A stretch of DNA of 64,000 nt from JALZOC01 sp035758845 (GCA_035758845.1 DASTVZ010000052.1:1-64000), one strand, 5' to 3'. Counted from the first letter of the stretch, positions 42,453 to 50,901 are shown. Notes: a model not told the origin generated them from the sequence alone. Numbers and translations: made by a program.

Positions 42453-43279
42453 GGCGCGACCCGCCTCCGGGTCCAGCTCTGCAGACCATTGATCGCCAGC
42501 AGTAATACGAACGAGATCGCGAGCATCACGACCGCGATGGCAGTCGCGCCTGCGTAATCGTACTGCTCGAGCTTGGTCACAATCAGCAATGGCGAAATCT
42601 CGGTGCGCATCGGCATATTGCCCGAGATAAAGACGACCGAACCGTACTCGCCAACAGCCCGCGCGAAGGCCAACGCAAACCCGGTCAGCCACGCAGGAAA
42701 GAGATTGGGGAGGATGATGCGAGACAGCACGCCCGCGCGGCTCGCGCCAAGACTCGTCGCAGCTTCCTCCATTTCAGGATCGAGGTCTTCGATCACCGGC
42801 TGCAACGTTCGAACGACGAACGGCAGTCCAATGAAAATCAGCGCCACGGTGACGCCGAGCGGCGTGAATGCGACCGAGATGCCGTACTTGGCGAGCGGTG
42901 CACCCAACCATCCGGTCGGCGCATACAACGTCGTGAGAACGATGCCCGCTACTGCGGTCGGCAGGGCAAAGGGAAGATCGATGAGAGCATCGAGGATGCG
43001 GCGGCCGGGAAACGAGTAACGCGCGAGCACCCACGCCACGAGCGCGCCAAACACCGCGTTGACGGCGGCGGCAGCGAGCGAGGCGCCGAGGCTCAACCGA
43101 TACGACGCGACCACTCGCGGATCGGTGATGGTGTCGCGGAACGCGGCCCACGACATGGTCATCGACCGTACGGGCAGAGTTGCGAGCGGAATGAGCACGA
43201 TGAGGCTCAAGTAGAGAACCGTGATCCCCATCGTCAGGCCGAATCCTGGAAGGACCCGGCGTTGCGCACGCATGTTCAT
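42449..43279 (-). CDS. cysT: Sulfate ABC transporter permease CysT (CysU)
   Basis: A 276-residue inner-membrane permease with six helices. Its permease loop is MEEAATSLGASRAGVLSRIILPN, with FARAVGEYGSVVFISGNMP after it. The start ATG 43279 overlaps the sbp stop as ATGA, and the end overlaps cysW as GTGA, so translation is coupled along the operon. It pairs with CysW in the sulfate channel. Confidence 0.95.
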   Translation of the reverse strand: MNMRAQRRVLPGFGLTMGITVLYLSLIVLIPLATLPVRSMTMSWAAFRDTITDPRVVASYRLSLGASLAAAAVNAVFGALVAWVLARYSFPGRRILDALIDLPFALPTAVAGIVLTTLYAPTGWLGAPLAKYGISVAFTPLGVTVALIFIGLPFVVRTLQPVIEDLDPEMEEAATSLGASRAGVLSRIILPNLFPAWLTGFALAFARAVGEYGSVVFISGNMPMRTEISPLLIVTKLEQYDYAGATAIAVVMLAISFVLLLAINGLQSWTRRRVAP

Positions 43280-44268
43280 CGTGAAACCAGTTTATAGAGC
43301 CGATCGAACATCGTGCCGTCGGCGAAATGGGTTTTCTGTGCGTTCTGCCAACTTCCGAACGCCTCATCGACCGTAAACAGCTTCAACTTGGCAAAGCTGC
43401 TGGCAAACTTTGCCGCGACCGCCTGATCGCGCGGGCGATAGTGATGCTTCGCCGCGATCTCCTGTCCTTCCGGCGAGTACAGATATTGAAGGTACGCCTC
43501 GGCGACCGCGCGCGTTCCCTTTCGATCGACGACCTTGTCGACGACCGCAACCGGCGGCTCCGCCAGAATACTGATCGAGGGGACAACGATTTCGAGCTGG
43601 TTGGGCGATTCCTGAAGTGCGAGGTACGCCTCGTTTTCCCACGCGATGAGCACGTCGCCAATCTGCCGCCTGAGAAACGTCATCGTCGACGTGCGGGCGC
43701 CAGAGTCCAGCACCGGCACTTTCCTGTAAAGGTCAGCCACGAACTGTCTCGCTTTATCGTCGCCGCCGAACTGCCGAAGCGCATATCCCCAGGCCGCAAG
43801 GTAGTTCCACCGCGCCCCACCGGAAGTTTTTGGATTGGGCGTGATGATTTGAATGCCAGGTTTCGACAGGTCGCCCCAGTCTTTGATCCCTTTCGGATTT
43901 CCCTTGCGGACGAGAAACACGATTGTCGACGTATAGGGTGAGCTGTTCTGCGGAAAGCGCTTCTGCCATGCCGTCGACGTCAACCCGGATTGGGCAATTG
44001 CATCGACATCGTAGGCGAGCGCCAGCGTGACGACGTCGGCTTCGAGGCCGTCGATTACGGCGCGCGCTTGTCCACCAGATCCACCGTGTGATTGCCTGAT
44101 CGTAATCGCCTGGCCACTCTTCGCCTTCCAGTACTTGATGAACGCCGCGTTGAAATCCTGATAGAGCTCTCGTGTCGGATCGTAGGAGGCATTCAGCAGC
44201 GTCTGTGCTGATGCCGACGCACCGAGTATCGTCAACAGCAGACCGACCGCCACCAGGCGAACGAGCAT
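43276..44268 (-). CDS. sbp: Periplasmic sulfate-binding protein
   Basis: A 330-residue exported solute-binding protein of the importer. I start at ATG 44268, with GGAGG seven bases upstream; signal peptide LVRLVAVGLLLTILGASASAQ. Sulfate-binding hallmarks: LNASYDPTRELYQDFNAAF at the start, the loop RQSHGGSGGQARAVIDGL that grips the anion, TLALAYDVDAIA, and GARWNYLAAWGYAL. It supplies sulfate or thiosulfate to CysTWA. The gap to the upstream porin gene is 32 bases, so the porin belongs to the same transcript. Confidence 0.95.
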   Translation of the reverse strand: MLVRLVAVGLLLTILGASASAQTLLNASYDPTRELYQDFNAAFIKYWKAKSGQAITIRQSHGGSGGQARAVIDGLEADVVTLALAYDVDAIAQSGLTSTAWQKRFPQNSSPYTSTIVFLVRKGNPKGIKDWGDLSKPGIQIITPNPKTSGGARWNYLAAWGYALRQFGGDDKARQFVADLYRKVPVLDSGARTSTMTFLRRQIGDVLIAWENEAYLALQESPNQLEIVVPSISILAEPPVAVVDKVVDRKGTRAVAEAYLQYLYSPEGQEIAAKHHYRPRDQAVAAKFASSFAKLKLFTVDEAFGSWQNAQKTHFADGTMFDRLYKLVSR

Positions 44269-44300
44269 CTTTAACCTCCGAAACCGCATCTCTCCTCCGG

Positions 44301-45524
44301 TTAAAACAGCAGTTGCGCGCGGACGACGATGACGTTCTCGGTTCGTGGACCGACGCCGCCGTCCATCGCCGTTCGCTCATACGTGGCTAAGTACTTGATG
44401 AACGTGTTCAGATACCAATTGGCGCCGACGGTAACGGCTTTCGCGCGCTGATTCGATGTCGCCGACGCAAGTCCAGTGCTGAATACGTCCGAATCGACGT
44501 GAAGTTCTGAGTATCGCGCGGCGATCTGGAACGCACCCCAATGTCCGTTCTGCGGATCGAGACTGTGCTCGGGTCGCACGCCTCGATCGGACGCGGCCCC
44601 GCCCGTCAGCAGGTACGATCCCGTTACTTCCCAACCGTCGTTGCTGATCGTCGACGTGGCGCCGGATCGAAGCACATCTTGCGTCGAGCGCGTGTATTCG
44701 GCATAACCGCCAAACGACTTGTGGTAGTAGAAAACCGCCGGTGAAATGCGATCGCGCGAACCGGATGCGACGGCGTCAGTCGCATACGAGAAGTACTTGA
44801 ACCCGCCCAACGTACGGAACGATGGAAGAGGGCCCTGCTGCTTGCCAACCGAGCCGCCTAGATGAAAGCCCAATCCGTCCCACGCGCCCGAGGGCGTCGT
44901 AGCCGATCGGAATGGTCGCCACACCATGCGCCCGGCAAGATCCTTCGCACCGTTCGTATCGTCAGAACTGGAACTGACCCCGTCCGGAATGCCGTTGAAC
45001 ACGCCGCCGCTGTACGAGAATCGCGGGCCGACATCACCCACGGCTTGAAACCCGATGTCGCGATTCGGAGCCAGAAGGGACGCGAGCGAACGTTCAGGAA
45101 ACACCAGGTACGGATCGCCCAGCAGCACCTCGTAGCCGACCGGCGTCTTGTCCTTGCCCGTGCGCAGACGGAATTTGGGTGACACGCGCACGTCGAAGTA
45201 CGCGTCCTCCAGAATGGCCGTGCCGCCGCCGAAGTCAGGCATCACCTTGAAATCGAAGTACTTGGCGATCCGGCCGGAAAAGGTTGGTCGCATTCTGCGG
45301 ATTGAGAATGTCGCCGATCGCGAGTCGGTCTCGCCGACGGGAAATCGTCCGTCAACCTGCAACGTCAGGCCGAGTACGAGCCGGTTGTCGCCGTTCGGTG
45401 TCTGAAGCACGAACCCGTCCTCCCACCCGGCCGTCACCGGCGGCACAGGTGCCGGGGTGGTCGTTTGTGCGCGCGCCGTTGCCGGGATCGCCGCCATCAT
45501 CAGGACCGTCCTCAGCCACCGCAT
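44301..45524 (-). CDS. Outer-membrane porin, OprO/OprP type (phosphate-selective porin family)
   Basis: A 407-residue outer-membrane protein; signal peptide residues 1-19 ending ARA. The family features are visible: GFVLQTPNGDNRLVLGLTLQVDGRF, FSIRRMRPTFSGRIAKYFDFKVMPDFGGG, DAYFDVRVSPKFRLRTGKDKTPVGYE, and a C-terminal strand ending ENVIVVRAQLLF with the terminal Phe of outer-membrane barrels. It precedes the sulfate importer genes by 32 bases, suggesting that it brings sulfate across the outer membrane. It is the first structural gene after the attenuator at 45550-45585. Confidence 0.9.
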   Translation of the reverse strand: MRWLRTVLMMAAIPATARAQTTTPAPVPPVTAGWEDGFVLQTPNGDNRLVLGLTLQVDGRFPVGETDSRSATFSIRRMRPTFSGRIAKYFDFKVMPDFGGGTAILEDAYFDVRVSPKFRLRTGKDKTPVGYEVLLGDPYLVFPERSLASLLAPNRDIGFQAVGDVGPRFSYSGGVFNGIPDGVSSSSDDTNGAKDLAGRMVWRPFRSATTPSGAWDGLGFHLGGSVGKQQGPLPSFRTLGGFKYFSYATDAVASGSRDRISPAVFYYHKSFGGYAEYTRSTQDVLRSGATSTISNDGWEVTGSYLLTGGAASDRGVRPEHSLDPQNGHWGAFQIAARYSELHVDSDVFSTGLASATSNQRAKAVTVGANWYLNTFIKYLATYERTAMDGGVGPRTENVIVVRAQLLF

Positions 45525-45549
45525 CCAATATCTCCAACCGTCCGCGCAT

Positions 45550-45585
45550 AAAAAAAGGCCCGGAAGCGCGTGTCTTCCGAGCCTT
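45550..45585 (-). terminator. Attenuator hairpin in the sulfate operon leader
   Basis: Read on the minus strand: AAGGCUCGGAAG (45585-45574), loop ACACGCG, CUUCCGGGCCUU (45566-45555), then U at 45556-45550. The stem is 12 bp with one U-G wobble that exists only on the minus-strand RNA (it is a C-A mismatch on the plus strand), and seven U follow. It is 26 bases upstream of the porin start. No minus-strand gene ends upstream, so this terminator should control entry into the operon. Confidence 0.8.
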
Positions 45586-45622
45586 CGAACTGCGTTTAGC
45601 CTATCGGATTAAAGCGATCAGG

Positions 45623-45697
45623 TCACATGGACAGGCGTACAGCGCGAGGGCCGGTATTCTCCGGACAACAACACGCGCACCACTGCACCATGAGCAT
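45623..45697 (-). CDS. Putative cysteine-rich leader peptide (uORF) of the sulfate operon
   Basis: A 24-codon ORF starting ATG 45697, stop TGA 45623-45625. It reads Met-Leu-Met-Val-Gln-Trp, then Cys at 7, Ala, Cys at 9, 10 and 11, then Pro-Glu-Asn. A cluster of four Cys in five codons is very unlikely by chance in so short an ORF. An internal ATG at codon 3 is a possible start. It begins about 7 bases after a CATAAG -10 box, so the transcript may be leaderless or nearly so. The stop is 37 bases before the attenuator. Scarce cysteinyl-tRNA should stall ribosomes on this cluster and so change leader folding. Confidence 0.65.
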   Translation of the reverse strand: MLMVQWCACCCPENTGPRAVRLSM

Positions 45698-45704
45698 CTC
45701 AGTT

Positions 45705-45734
45705 CTTATGTCACACGGCCGCCGTGGCGGTCAA
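45705..45734 (-). promoter_or_regulatory. Candidate promoter of the sulfate operon
   Basis: Minus strand: TTGACC (45734-45729), 18-base spacer, CATAAG (45710-45705) with an extended TG two bases earlier. The leader ORF starts 7 bases downstream. The plus-strand VWA gene lies on the other side. Confidence 0.6.
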
Positions 45735-45801
45735 GCCCGGGGCACAGCGGACCGCCCGCTGCGGTTCGCACCCGGTCTGCCGCCGGAGTACACTTGTTGG
45801 C

Positions 45802-46743
45802 GTGATCGCGAGGGGCCGCCGCCTCACAATTCCTATCGTTTTCGCTACCACCGCGATCGGTATCGCGGTGCTCTCCGCACAGTCGCCACCCATACAGCGC
45901 GCCCCGAGGATGCTTCGCTCGAGCGTCGAAGTCACGGTCGTCACCGCAACCGTCCGCGACGGAAACGGCCGTCTCGTTCCCGATCTCCCAGCAGACGCGT
46001 TCACCGTCTATGAGGACGGTGAGCCGCAGGTCATCACGCAGTTCACGCGCGATCGTGTTCCGGTCGGGCTCGGGATGCTGCTCGACGTCAGCGACAGCAT
46101 GTTCGGTCAGCGCATTCTCGACGCGCGAGCCGCTGTCGAGCGATTTCTTCTCCAACTGCTGGCGCCGGAAGACGCGGCCTTCGTGATGACGTTCAATCAC
46201 ACGCCGAATCTCCTGACGTCATGGATCACGCCGAGCGAGACCGCAGCCCTGCGCAACGCGCTCGATACGTTGCGGCCATCCGGCGGGACCGCCATCTACG
46301 ATACGGTCCTGACCGCGTTGTCGGTCATCGATCAACGGCCTCGCGATCGCGCAGCGCTCGTCCTGATCTCGGATGGCGCCGACACCGCCAGCGACACGTC
46401 GCTCCGCGATCTGCGATCGGCGTTGCTCCGTACCGACGCCTTTATCTTTGCGGTTGCGATCGACTCACCGATCCGTCAAGCGATCAATACCCGCGTGAAC
46501 GCCGAGGCGCTCGGAGAAGTCACGAATCAGACAGGTGGGCATACCGAGATCGTGCACGACACGACGGAGATCGCCGGCGCCACCGCGCGCATCGCCGAAG
46601 AATTGAACACTCAGTACGTGATCGGATACTCCTCCCCGCATCCCGGGGACGGGAAGTATCACAGCATTCGGGTGCGGGTGAATCGGGAGGGACACAAGGT
46701 CCGGGCACGGAATGGGTATGTGTCGGTGCCCAACAGAAAGTGA
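45802..46743 (+). CDS. Exported VWA domain protein (VWFA-related)
   Basis: A 313-residue secreted protein. I start at GTG 45802 (VIARGRRLTIPIVFATTAIG is a signal peptide ending LSA); the open frame extends back to 45724 but that crosses the sulfate promoter and is not used. A decorating domain (SVEVTVVTATVRDGNGRLVPDLPADAFTVYEDGE) precedes a VWA domain with a MIDAS-like DVSDS, TAIYDTVLTAL and ISDGADTASDTS. It is a second member of the type at 24352-25317. Divergent from the sulfate operon. Confidence 0.8.
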   Translation: MIARGRRLTIPIVFATTAIGIAVLSAQSPPIQRAPRMLRSSVEVTVVTATVRDGNGRLVPDLPADAFTVYEDGEPQVITQFTRDRVPVGLGMLLDVSDSMFGQRILDARAAVERFLLQLLAPEDAAFVMTFNHTPNLLTSWITPSETAALRNALDTLRPSGGTAIYDTVLTALSVIDQRPRDRAALVLISDGADTASDTSLRDLRSALLRTDAFIFAVAIDSPIRQAINTRVNAEALGEVTNQTGGHTEIVHDTTEIAGATARIAEELNTQYVIGYSSPHPGDGKYHSIRVRVNREGHKVRARNGYVSVPNRK

Positions 46744-46769
46744 CCCTGAAATTCGCATTTACAGGATCA

Positions 46770-47594
46770 CTAACTCAGATGCTTTATTAACAACACCTCA
46801 TTCCCCGCCTCGCTGTAGATCACCTCGTTCACCAGCTTACGAACCAGCAACATCCCGAATCCCCCGGGGCGCAACCCTTGTGACGCTCGCTGTTCGAGAT
46901 GCGCAATTGGGTCGTGCGCCGGGTGGCCGATGGCCGCGTGCGCCAGCATCTCGGCGTCGAAGCCTGGGCCGGGATCCCGGAAATGGTAGACAACCGCTCG
47001 CTCCGTTCGCACCGCGGTGACGTCGATGACTTTTTCCGGATCGAAGCCTGCACCATGCTCCATGGCATTCAGCAGGACTTCGCGAAATGCAGCGAGCAGA
47101 TCTTCGCGCACCTGCTGGGTCACGTCGCCGCGGAGCGCAGTCATGAAGCTGGTCAACCGATCCGCGGTGACGAGGCTGCACGTCACACGAAGCGAAATCC
47201 ACTCGGTCCGGGCGGACAGTACTTGAATCGCGTCACTCGACGCGGTCGAGTCCGCGGCAGCACGAATGAGATCGGCAATCTCCCCGGTATCGAACGGCGG
47301 AACCAGGCACGCGAAGACACGGGCGCGCAACGCCGCGATGATGTCGGGAGGCGTCACCGCCGGCGCCAGGAAGATCGCCTTCAGCCCCGGACGAAGCTGG
47401 CGCGACTCCTCGAACAGCGCCAGATCCTCGTCGACATGTGTGTGGCTGCTCGTGACGAGCACGTCGTATGCGCGCTGACGCAGCCGGCGCAGCGCATCCA
47501 CGGAACCGCGCGCCCTCTCGATTTCGTAGTCTCTCAGCGACTGCGGTAATGGACTCGTAACTCCGGGCTCTTCGATCGCCAAAACGCGTTTCAT
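46770..47594 (-). CDS. Response-regulator-like domain fused to RsbW-type anti-sigma ATPase
   Basis: A 274-residue protein starting at ATG 47594. The first ~110 residues resemble a degenerate receiver domain (VLVTSSHTHVDEDLALFEESRQLRPGLKAIFLA), without a clear phospho-acceptor context. The second part is a HATPase_c_2 domain of the RsbW/SpoIIAB group: N-box EVLLNAMEHGAGFDPEK, G1 FRDPGPGFD, G2 LRPGGFGMLLVRKL. Such proteins bind and hold a sigma factor or anti-anti-sigma. A candidate partner, the STAS protein, is at 54629-54904. No sigma gene is adjacent. Confidence 0.8.
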   Translation of the reverse strand: MKRVLAIEEPGVTSPLPQSLRDYEIERARGSVDALRRLRQRAYDVLVTSSHTHVDEDLALFEESRQLRPGLKAIFLAPAVTPPDIIAALRARVFACLVPPFDTGEIADLIRAAADSTASSDAIQVLSARTEWISLRVTCSLVTADRLTSFMTALRGDVTQQVREDLLAAFREVLLNAMEHGAGFDPEKVIDVTAVRTERAVVYHFRDPGPGFDAEMLAHAAIGHPAHDPIAHLEQRASQGLRPGGFGMLLVRKLVNEVIYSEAGNEVLLIKHLS

Positions 47595-47803
47595 TGTTGT
47601 CAGGGGGATTGCTGCACTGCACGTGCCACTCCGGCCCGATGCCGTCGGTGAAATCCGGCCGGAAACATGCAAAGGCAAGGAAGCGAGCTCGAAAACACAC
47701 GGTAAAGGCAGGCGGGGCCGGGACGTCGTCACCAAATATGGTGAGCACGCGGACGACGGGCGGTCATTGATCATCCGCCATTCTCGATTCAGGAGAATTG
47801 CTC
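47595..47803. other. Intergenic region between the anti-sigma-like gene and the next exported protein
   Basis: 209 bases between divergent genes. I see no repeat, tRNA or recognisable riboswitch. An AGGAGA at 47791-47796 serves the rightward gene. Confidence 0.5.
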
Positions 47804-48391
47804 ATGTCGTTCCTTGCGTCCTCGTCCACCATTGCGTTGATTGTTTTCAGCCTTGTGACGCCACAGAAACCGGGGGCGCCGCGACGTCCGACGGCTCCCG
47901 AAACATTTCGCGCCTCGGCACGGGTGACCAACCAGGCCGGGCTGTCCGGAGCCGCGTACGTCGACATCCACATCGATAAGTACTCGGCCGACAAGGATCG
48001 CGACGCGATCGTGACTACCTTCAAGAGCGGTGGATACCCCGCGTTGGTTGAGGCGCTGAGGAAAGCCCCGCAGGTCGGGACCGTGAAAGTTGGCGCCGAC
48101 ACATTCGTGGTCCGATGGGCAAGAGAGCAACGATCAGGAGAGAACAAACGAACAGTCTCCGTCGTGACTGACAAACCCATTCTTTTTGTCGGCGGCGGAA
48201 ACGTGAACGCGAAGCCGAGAGAGGGGTACGAGCTTGCGATCATTCAGTTCGATATCGACGACGCCGGGGTCGGCCAGGGGACGATGGCCGCCGCCGCCAA
48301 GATTAAACCGGGTGGACCGAATGGTTTGGAGATCGACGACTATGCGGATCAACCGATCAAGCTGGTGAATATCAGCCGATCGTTATCGTAG
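47804..48391 (+). CDS. Exported protein of unknown function
   Basis: A 195-residue protein. ATG 47804 has AGGAGA seven bases upstream. Signal peptide residues 1-19 (SFLASSSTIALIVFSLVTPQ). The mature part (residues 28-110, FRASARVTNQAGLSGAAYVDIHIDKYSADKDRDAIVTTFKSGG, then GTVKVGADTFVVRWAREQ) is a compact beta-sheet domain I do not recognise. Ends DDYADQPIKLVNISRSLS. It overlaps the next gene by one base (TAGTG), so the two form a translationally coupled pair. Confidence 0.65.
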   Translation: MSFLASSSTIALIVFSLVTPQKPGAPRRPTAPETFRASARVTNQAGLSGAAYVDIHIDKYSADKDRDAIVTTFKSGGYPALVEALRKAPQVGTVKVGADTFVVRWAREQRSGENKRTVSVVTDKPILFVGGGNVNAKPREGYELAIIQFDIDDAGVGQGTMAAAAKIKPGGPNGLEIDDYADQPIKLVNISRSLS

Positions 48392-49413
48392 TGACCTCGA
48401 TGCGTGCCCTTCTTGCCACGGTCCTTGCGATTGACATCGCAGGGGCCGGTCAAGCGGTTGTGCCAACGGATCCGGCGCGTATTCTGACCGAACGCTTTCA
48501 GTTCACCCCCGCCGAAGTCGGGCAGGCAACACAGGGACAGCCGGTCGCCAAGCTGTTGAGCGGCAACGCTCGCGATGAACTCGCGGTCGTCGGCGCGCTG
48601 CGGATCGATGGCGATATGCACCGGCTGGTCAATTGGGTCCGCGACATCGCGGCGTTTCGCAAGGCCGCCGAACTGGGACACGCGACGGTGGTGCCGCAGC
48701 CGATCACGGACGCGCCGTTTGCCGGGTTCGTACCTGACCAGCGAGATCTCGCGGCCCTTCGGACCTGCCGCGTTGGCGCCTGCGACATCCGCCTGTCCGA
48801 GAGCGCCCTTCAACAGTTCCAAGGAAACGTGCGGTGGGATGACCCGCAGGCGGGTGAACAGGCGGCGCAGGTGCTGCGGCAGATGCTCGCGGATTACGCC
48901 AAGGCGTACGTGACCGGCGGCGATGCCGCGCTTGGCACCTATCACAATCAAAAAGCGCCGCGCGCCTCGGCCGACGATTTTCGAACCCTGCTCGCGGGGG
49001 CCTCGAATTTGAAGATCCTCGTCCCGGAATTGGCTGAGTACTTGGAGCGGTTTCCGCAGGCCACGCTTCGGGGGTCCGATCAATTGCTCTATTGGACGGC
49101 AGTCAACGACGGCGCCAATCCCGTGTTCACGCTTCATCACCTCGTCGTGTATCCAAGAAGTGCGCAAGAGATCCTGATCGCCGACAAGACAATCTATTCC
49201 AGCCGCTCCTTCGAAGCCGCGGCACTCGTCTTGTCGGTTCAGGCCGCGGGCGATGGAAAGGGTTTCTATGTGGTCGGCGCCGGTCGCGTCAAGTCTTCGA
49301 AGCTGTCGGGAGTGGCGGCGCGAGTGCTGCGTGGTCGAATCGAGAAGGAGACACTGGACGGGATTAAAATGTATCTCGGTTGGATTCGCGACAGCCTGGC
49401 GCTGGCTGGTTAA
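48391..49413 (+). CDS. Exported protein of unknown function coupled to the preceding gene
   Basis: A 340-residue protein starting with GTG 48391 (or ATG 48400). Signal-like N-terminus (residues 4-22, MRALLATVLAIDIAGAGQA). I do not recognise the family. It has long helical stretches (TERFQFTPAEVGQATQGQPVAKLL; GEQAAQVLRQMLADYAKAYVTGGDAALG) and a beta-rich C-terminus (TLHHLVVYPRSAQEILIADKTIYSSR). Two Cys (RTCRVGACDI) could form a disulphide. Coupled to the preceding exported protein. Convergent, 4-base overlap, with the nucleotide transporter. Confidence 0.65.
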   Translation: MTSMRALLATVLAIDIAGAGQAVVPTDPARILTERFQFTPAEVGQATQGQPVAKLLSGNARDELAVVGALRIDGDMHRLVNWVRDIAAFRKAAELGHATVVPQPITDAPFAGFVPDQRDLAALRTCRVGACDIRLSESALQQFQGNVRWDDPQAGEQAAQVLRQMLADYAKAYVTGGDAALGTYHNQKAPRASADDFRTLLAGASNLKILVPELAEYLERFPQATLRGSDQLLYWTAVNDGANPVFTLHHLVVYPRSAQEILIADKTIYSSRSFEAAALVLSVQAAGDGKGFYVVGAGRVKSSKLSGVAARVLRGRIEKETLDGIKMYLGWIRDSLALAG

Positions 49414-50756
49414 CCCACTGGCGCCGGACGCTTGCTTGCCTCGGACCGTACCGTGTATTGACGGCCAACCTGCCAGGCAAGCACGAGCCACGCGGTGACA
49501 ATGATGGCGTTGACCAGCGCGAACTGACGCGGGCGGAGCGTGAGCACTGCGGTTCCGATAAACACGAGACCAGCCGACAAAACGTCCCCCATCCTGACGA
49601 AGAACGAATCGATCGCCTGCTTGGCGCTGAATTTCTCTTCGTACGTGCACGGCAGGAACAGCATGTTGCGGACGGTGTTGTTCAGCGAGTAGTCGGTTGA
49701 ATTCTCCGCGACCTTGGCCGCCATCACCGCTCTCAACATCGGATAAAACATGAGAACGTTGTAGGCAACCAGCGAAATCATCGGCAGAATCATCACCGCC
49801 TTGGACACGCCGAGGTACTTGACGACGCGCGACACAACGAACAGCTGAAGGAGAAGACCGAGCGCGTTCACGTAAGTGAAATACTTCGAATAGAAATCTC
49901 CGATCAGTTGTTCCTCGCTGAGCCCGCCTGCGTGACCCGCCGCGATCGTCTGCGAGACTGTGTCTTTGACGATGCTGCCGAGAATGTACTCGCCCGTGGT
50001 GTTGACCCAGTTGAGGAGCATGAGCGTGAGACCCATCAACAACAGGTAGCGGGTGTGCAGGACGAGCGAGAAGGCATTGGTTCCAGACGTCTTCGGCGGC
50101 GCGGCGGTGGCCGCGGGTGTGGAAGCTTTGGTCTTTCCACCCGCGCGACGATTCACGTAGTTGGTAATCATCAACTGCGCGACGAGAATTGCCGTGCCGA
50201 CGAGCATCAGCTGATACACGCCGATTGGCTCGATCAATTGGTCGGCGATGCGCGCCCCGGCAACCGCGCCAAGCGATGCGCCAAAACCGACAATGGCGAA
50301 CAGCCGTTCCCCCTGCTCCTTGGTGTAGATGTCGTTGGCGAAGGACCAGAACTGCGCCACGATCATCAAACTGAACACGCCGATCCAGACGAAAAAGATG
50401 ATGCCCAGTGGAACGTGGATCGTCGCAAGCAGGTAAAAAATAACCGGACAGGCGGCAAAGAACAGAGTGACGACATTAATGAGGCGCATCCGCTGGAATC
50501 GCGCGACGAGACGGCCGTAGAAAGGAACGACAACAGCCAGTACGGCGACCTGACCCGCGGAGAGATACGACTTCAGCTCGGGCGAGCCTTCACCGAGCAC
50601 CAGCGCTTCGCGCACCGGCTTGAGTACGTAGTACGCCATCAGGATCAAGAACACGTTCAGCGCAAGCAGGAGCGCCGTCCCACCTTCGCCCGCGTGCACA
50701 TCGGCGAATACACCGAGCATGCGATCCAGACGTGACCGCGTTGAGGTCTCATTCAT
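49410..50756 (-). CDS. NTP/NDP exchange transporter (ATP/ADP antiporter, AAA family, Npt1/Tlc-like)
   Basis: A 448-residue inner-membrane protein with about 11-12 helices; start ATG 50756. The motif region is LILMAYYVLKPVREALVLGEGSPELKSYLSAGQ, and RLINVVTLFFAACPVIFYLL is a typical NTT segment, followed by WSFANDIYTKEQGERLFAIVGFGASLGAVAGARI. A middle linker is Lys/Pro/Ala rich. True NTTs swap ATP for ADP across membranes in intracellular bacteria and plastids; free-living homologues of unknown substrate exist in Acidobacteriota, so I call the family and not the reaction. It stands alone. Confidence 0.8.
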   Translation of the reverse strand: MNETSTRSRLDRMLGVFADVHAGEGGTALLLALNVFLILMAYYVLKPVREALVLGEGSPELKSYLSAGQVAVLAVVVPFYGRLVARFQRMRLINVVTLFFAACPVIFYLLATIHVPLGIIFFVWIGVFSLMIVAQFWSFANDIYTKEQGERLFAIVGFGASLGAVAGARIADQLIEPIGVYQLMLVGTAILVAQLMITNYVNRRAGGKTKASTPAATAAPPKTSGTNAFSLVLHTRYLLLMGLTLMLLNWVNTTGEYILGSIVKDTVSQTIAAGHAGGLSEEQLIGDFYSKYFTYVNALGLLLQLFVVSRVVKYLGVSKAVMILPMISLVAYNVLMFYPMLRAVMAAKVAENSTDYSLNNTVRNMLFLPCTYEEKFSAKQAIDSFFVRMGDVLSAGLVFIGTAVLTLRPRQFALVNAIIVTAWLVLAWQVGRQYTVRSEASKRPAPVG

Positions 50757-50901
50757 CGTGTGACCACGAACTCTCTCAGTGGCTTCCACGTCGGGTGGAA
50801 GCACGTGGTTATCGAAGCAAGATCGTCGCCGCACGCCTCATTCGAGTTTGCTGATGTTTGCGCGGGTCCCGTCGATTGTCACCATGCATTGTCAGCAGCT
50901 C

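Noticed and set aside
45586..45704. SAM-II or S-box riboswitch in the sulfate leader
   Set aside because: I compared the leader with the conserved cores of these riboswitches and found no match; a Cys-coded uORF explains the layout better.
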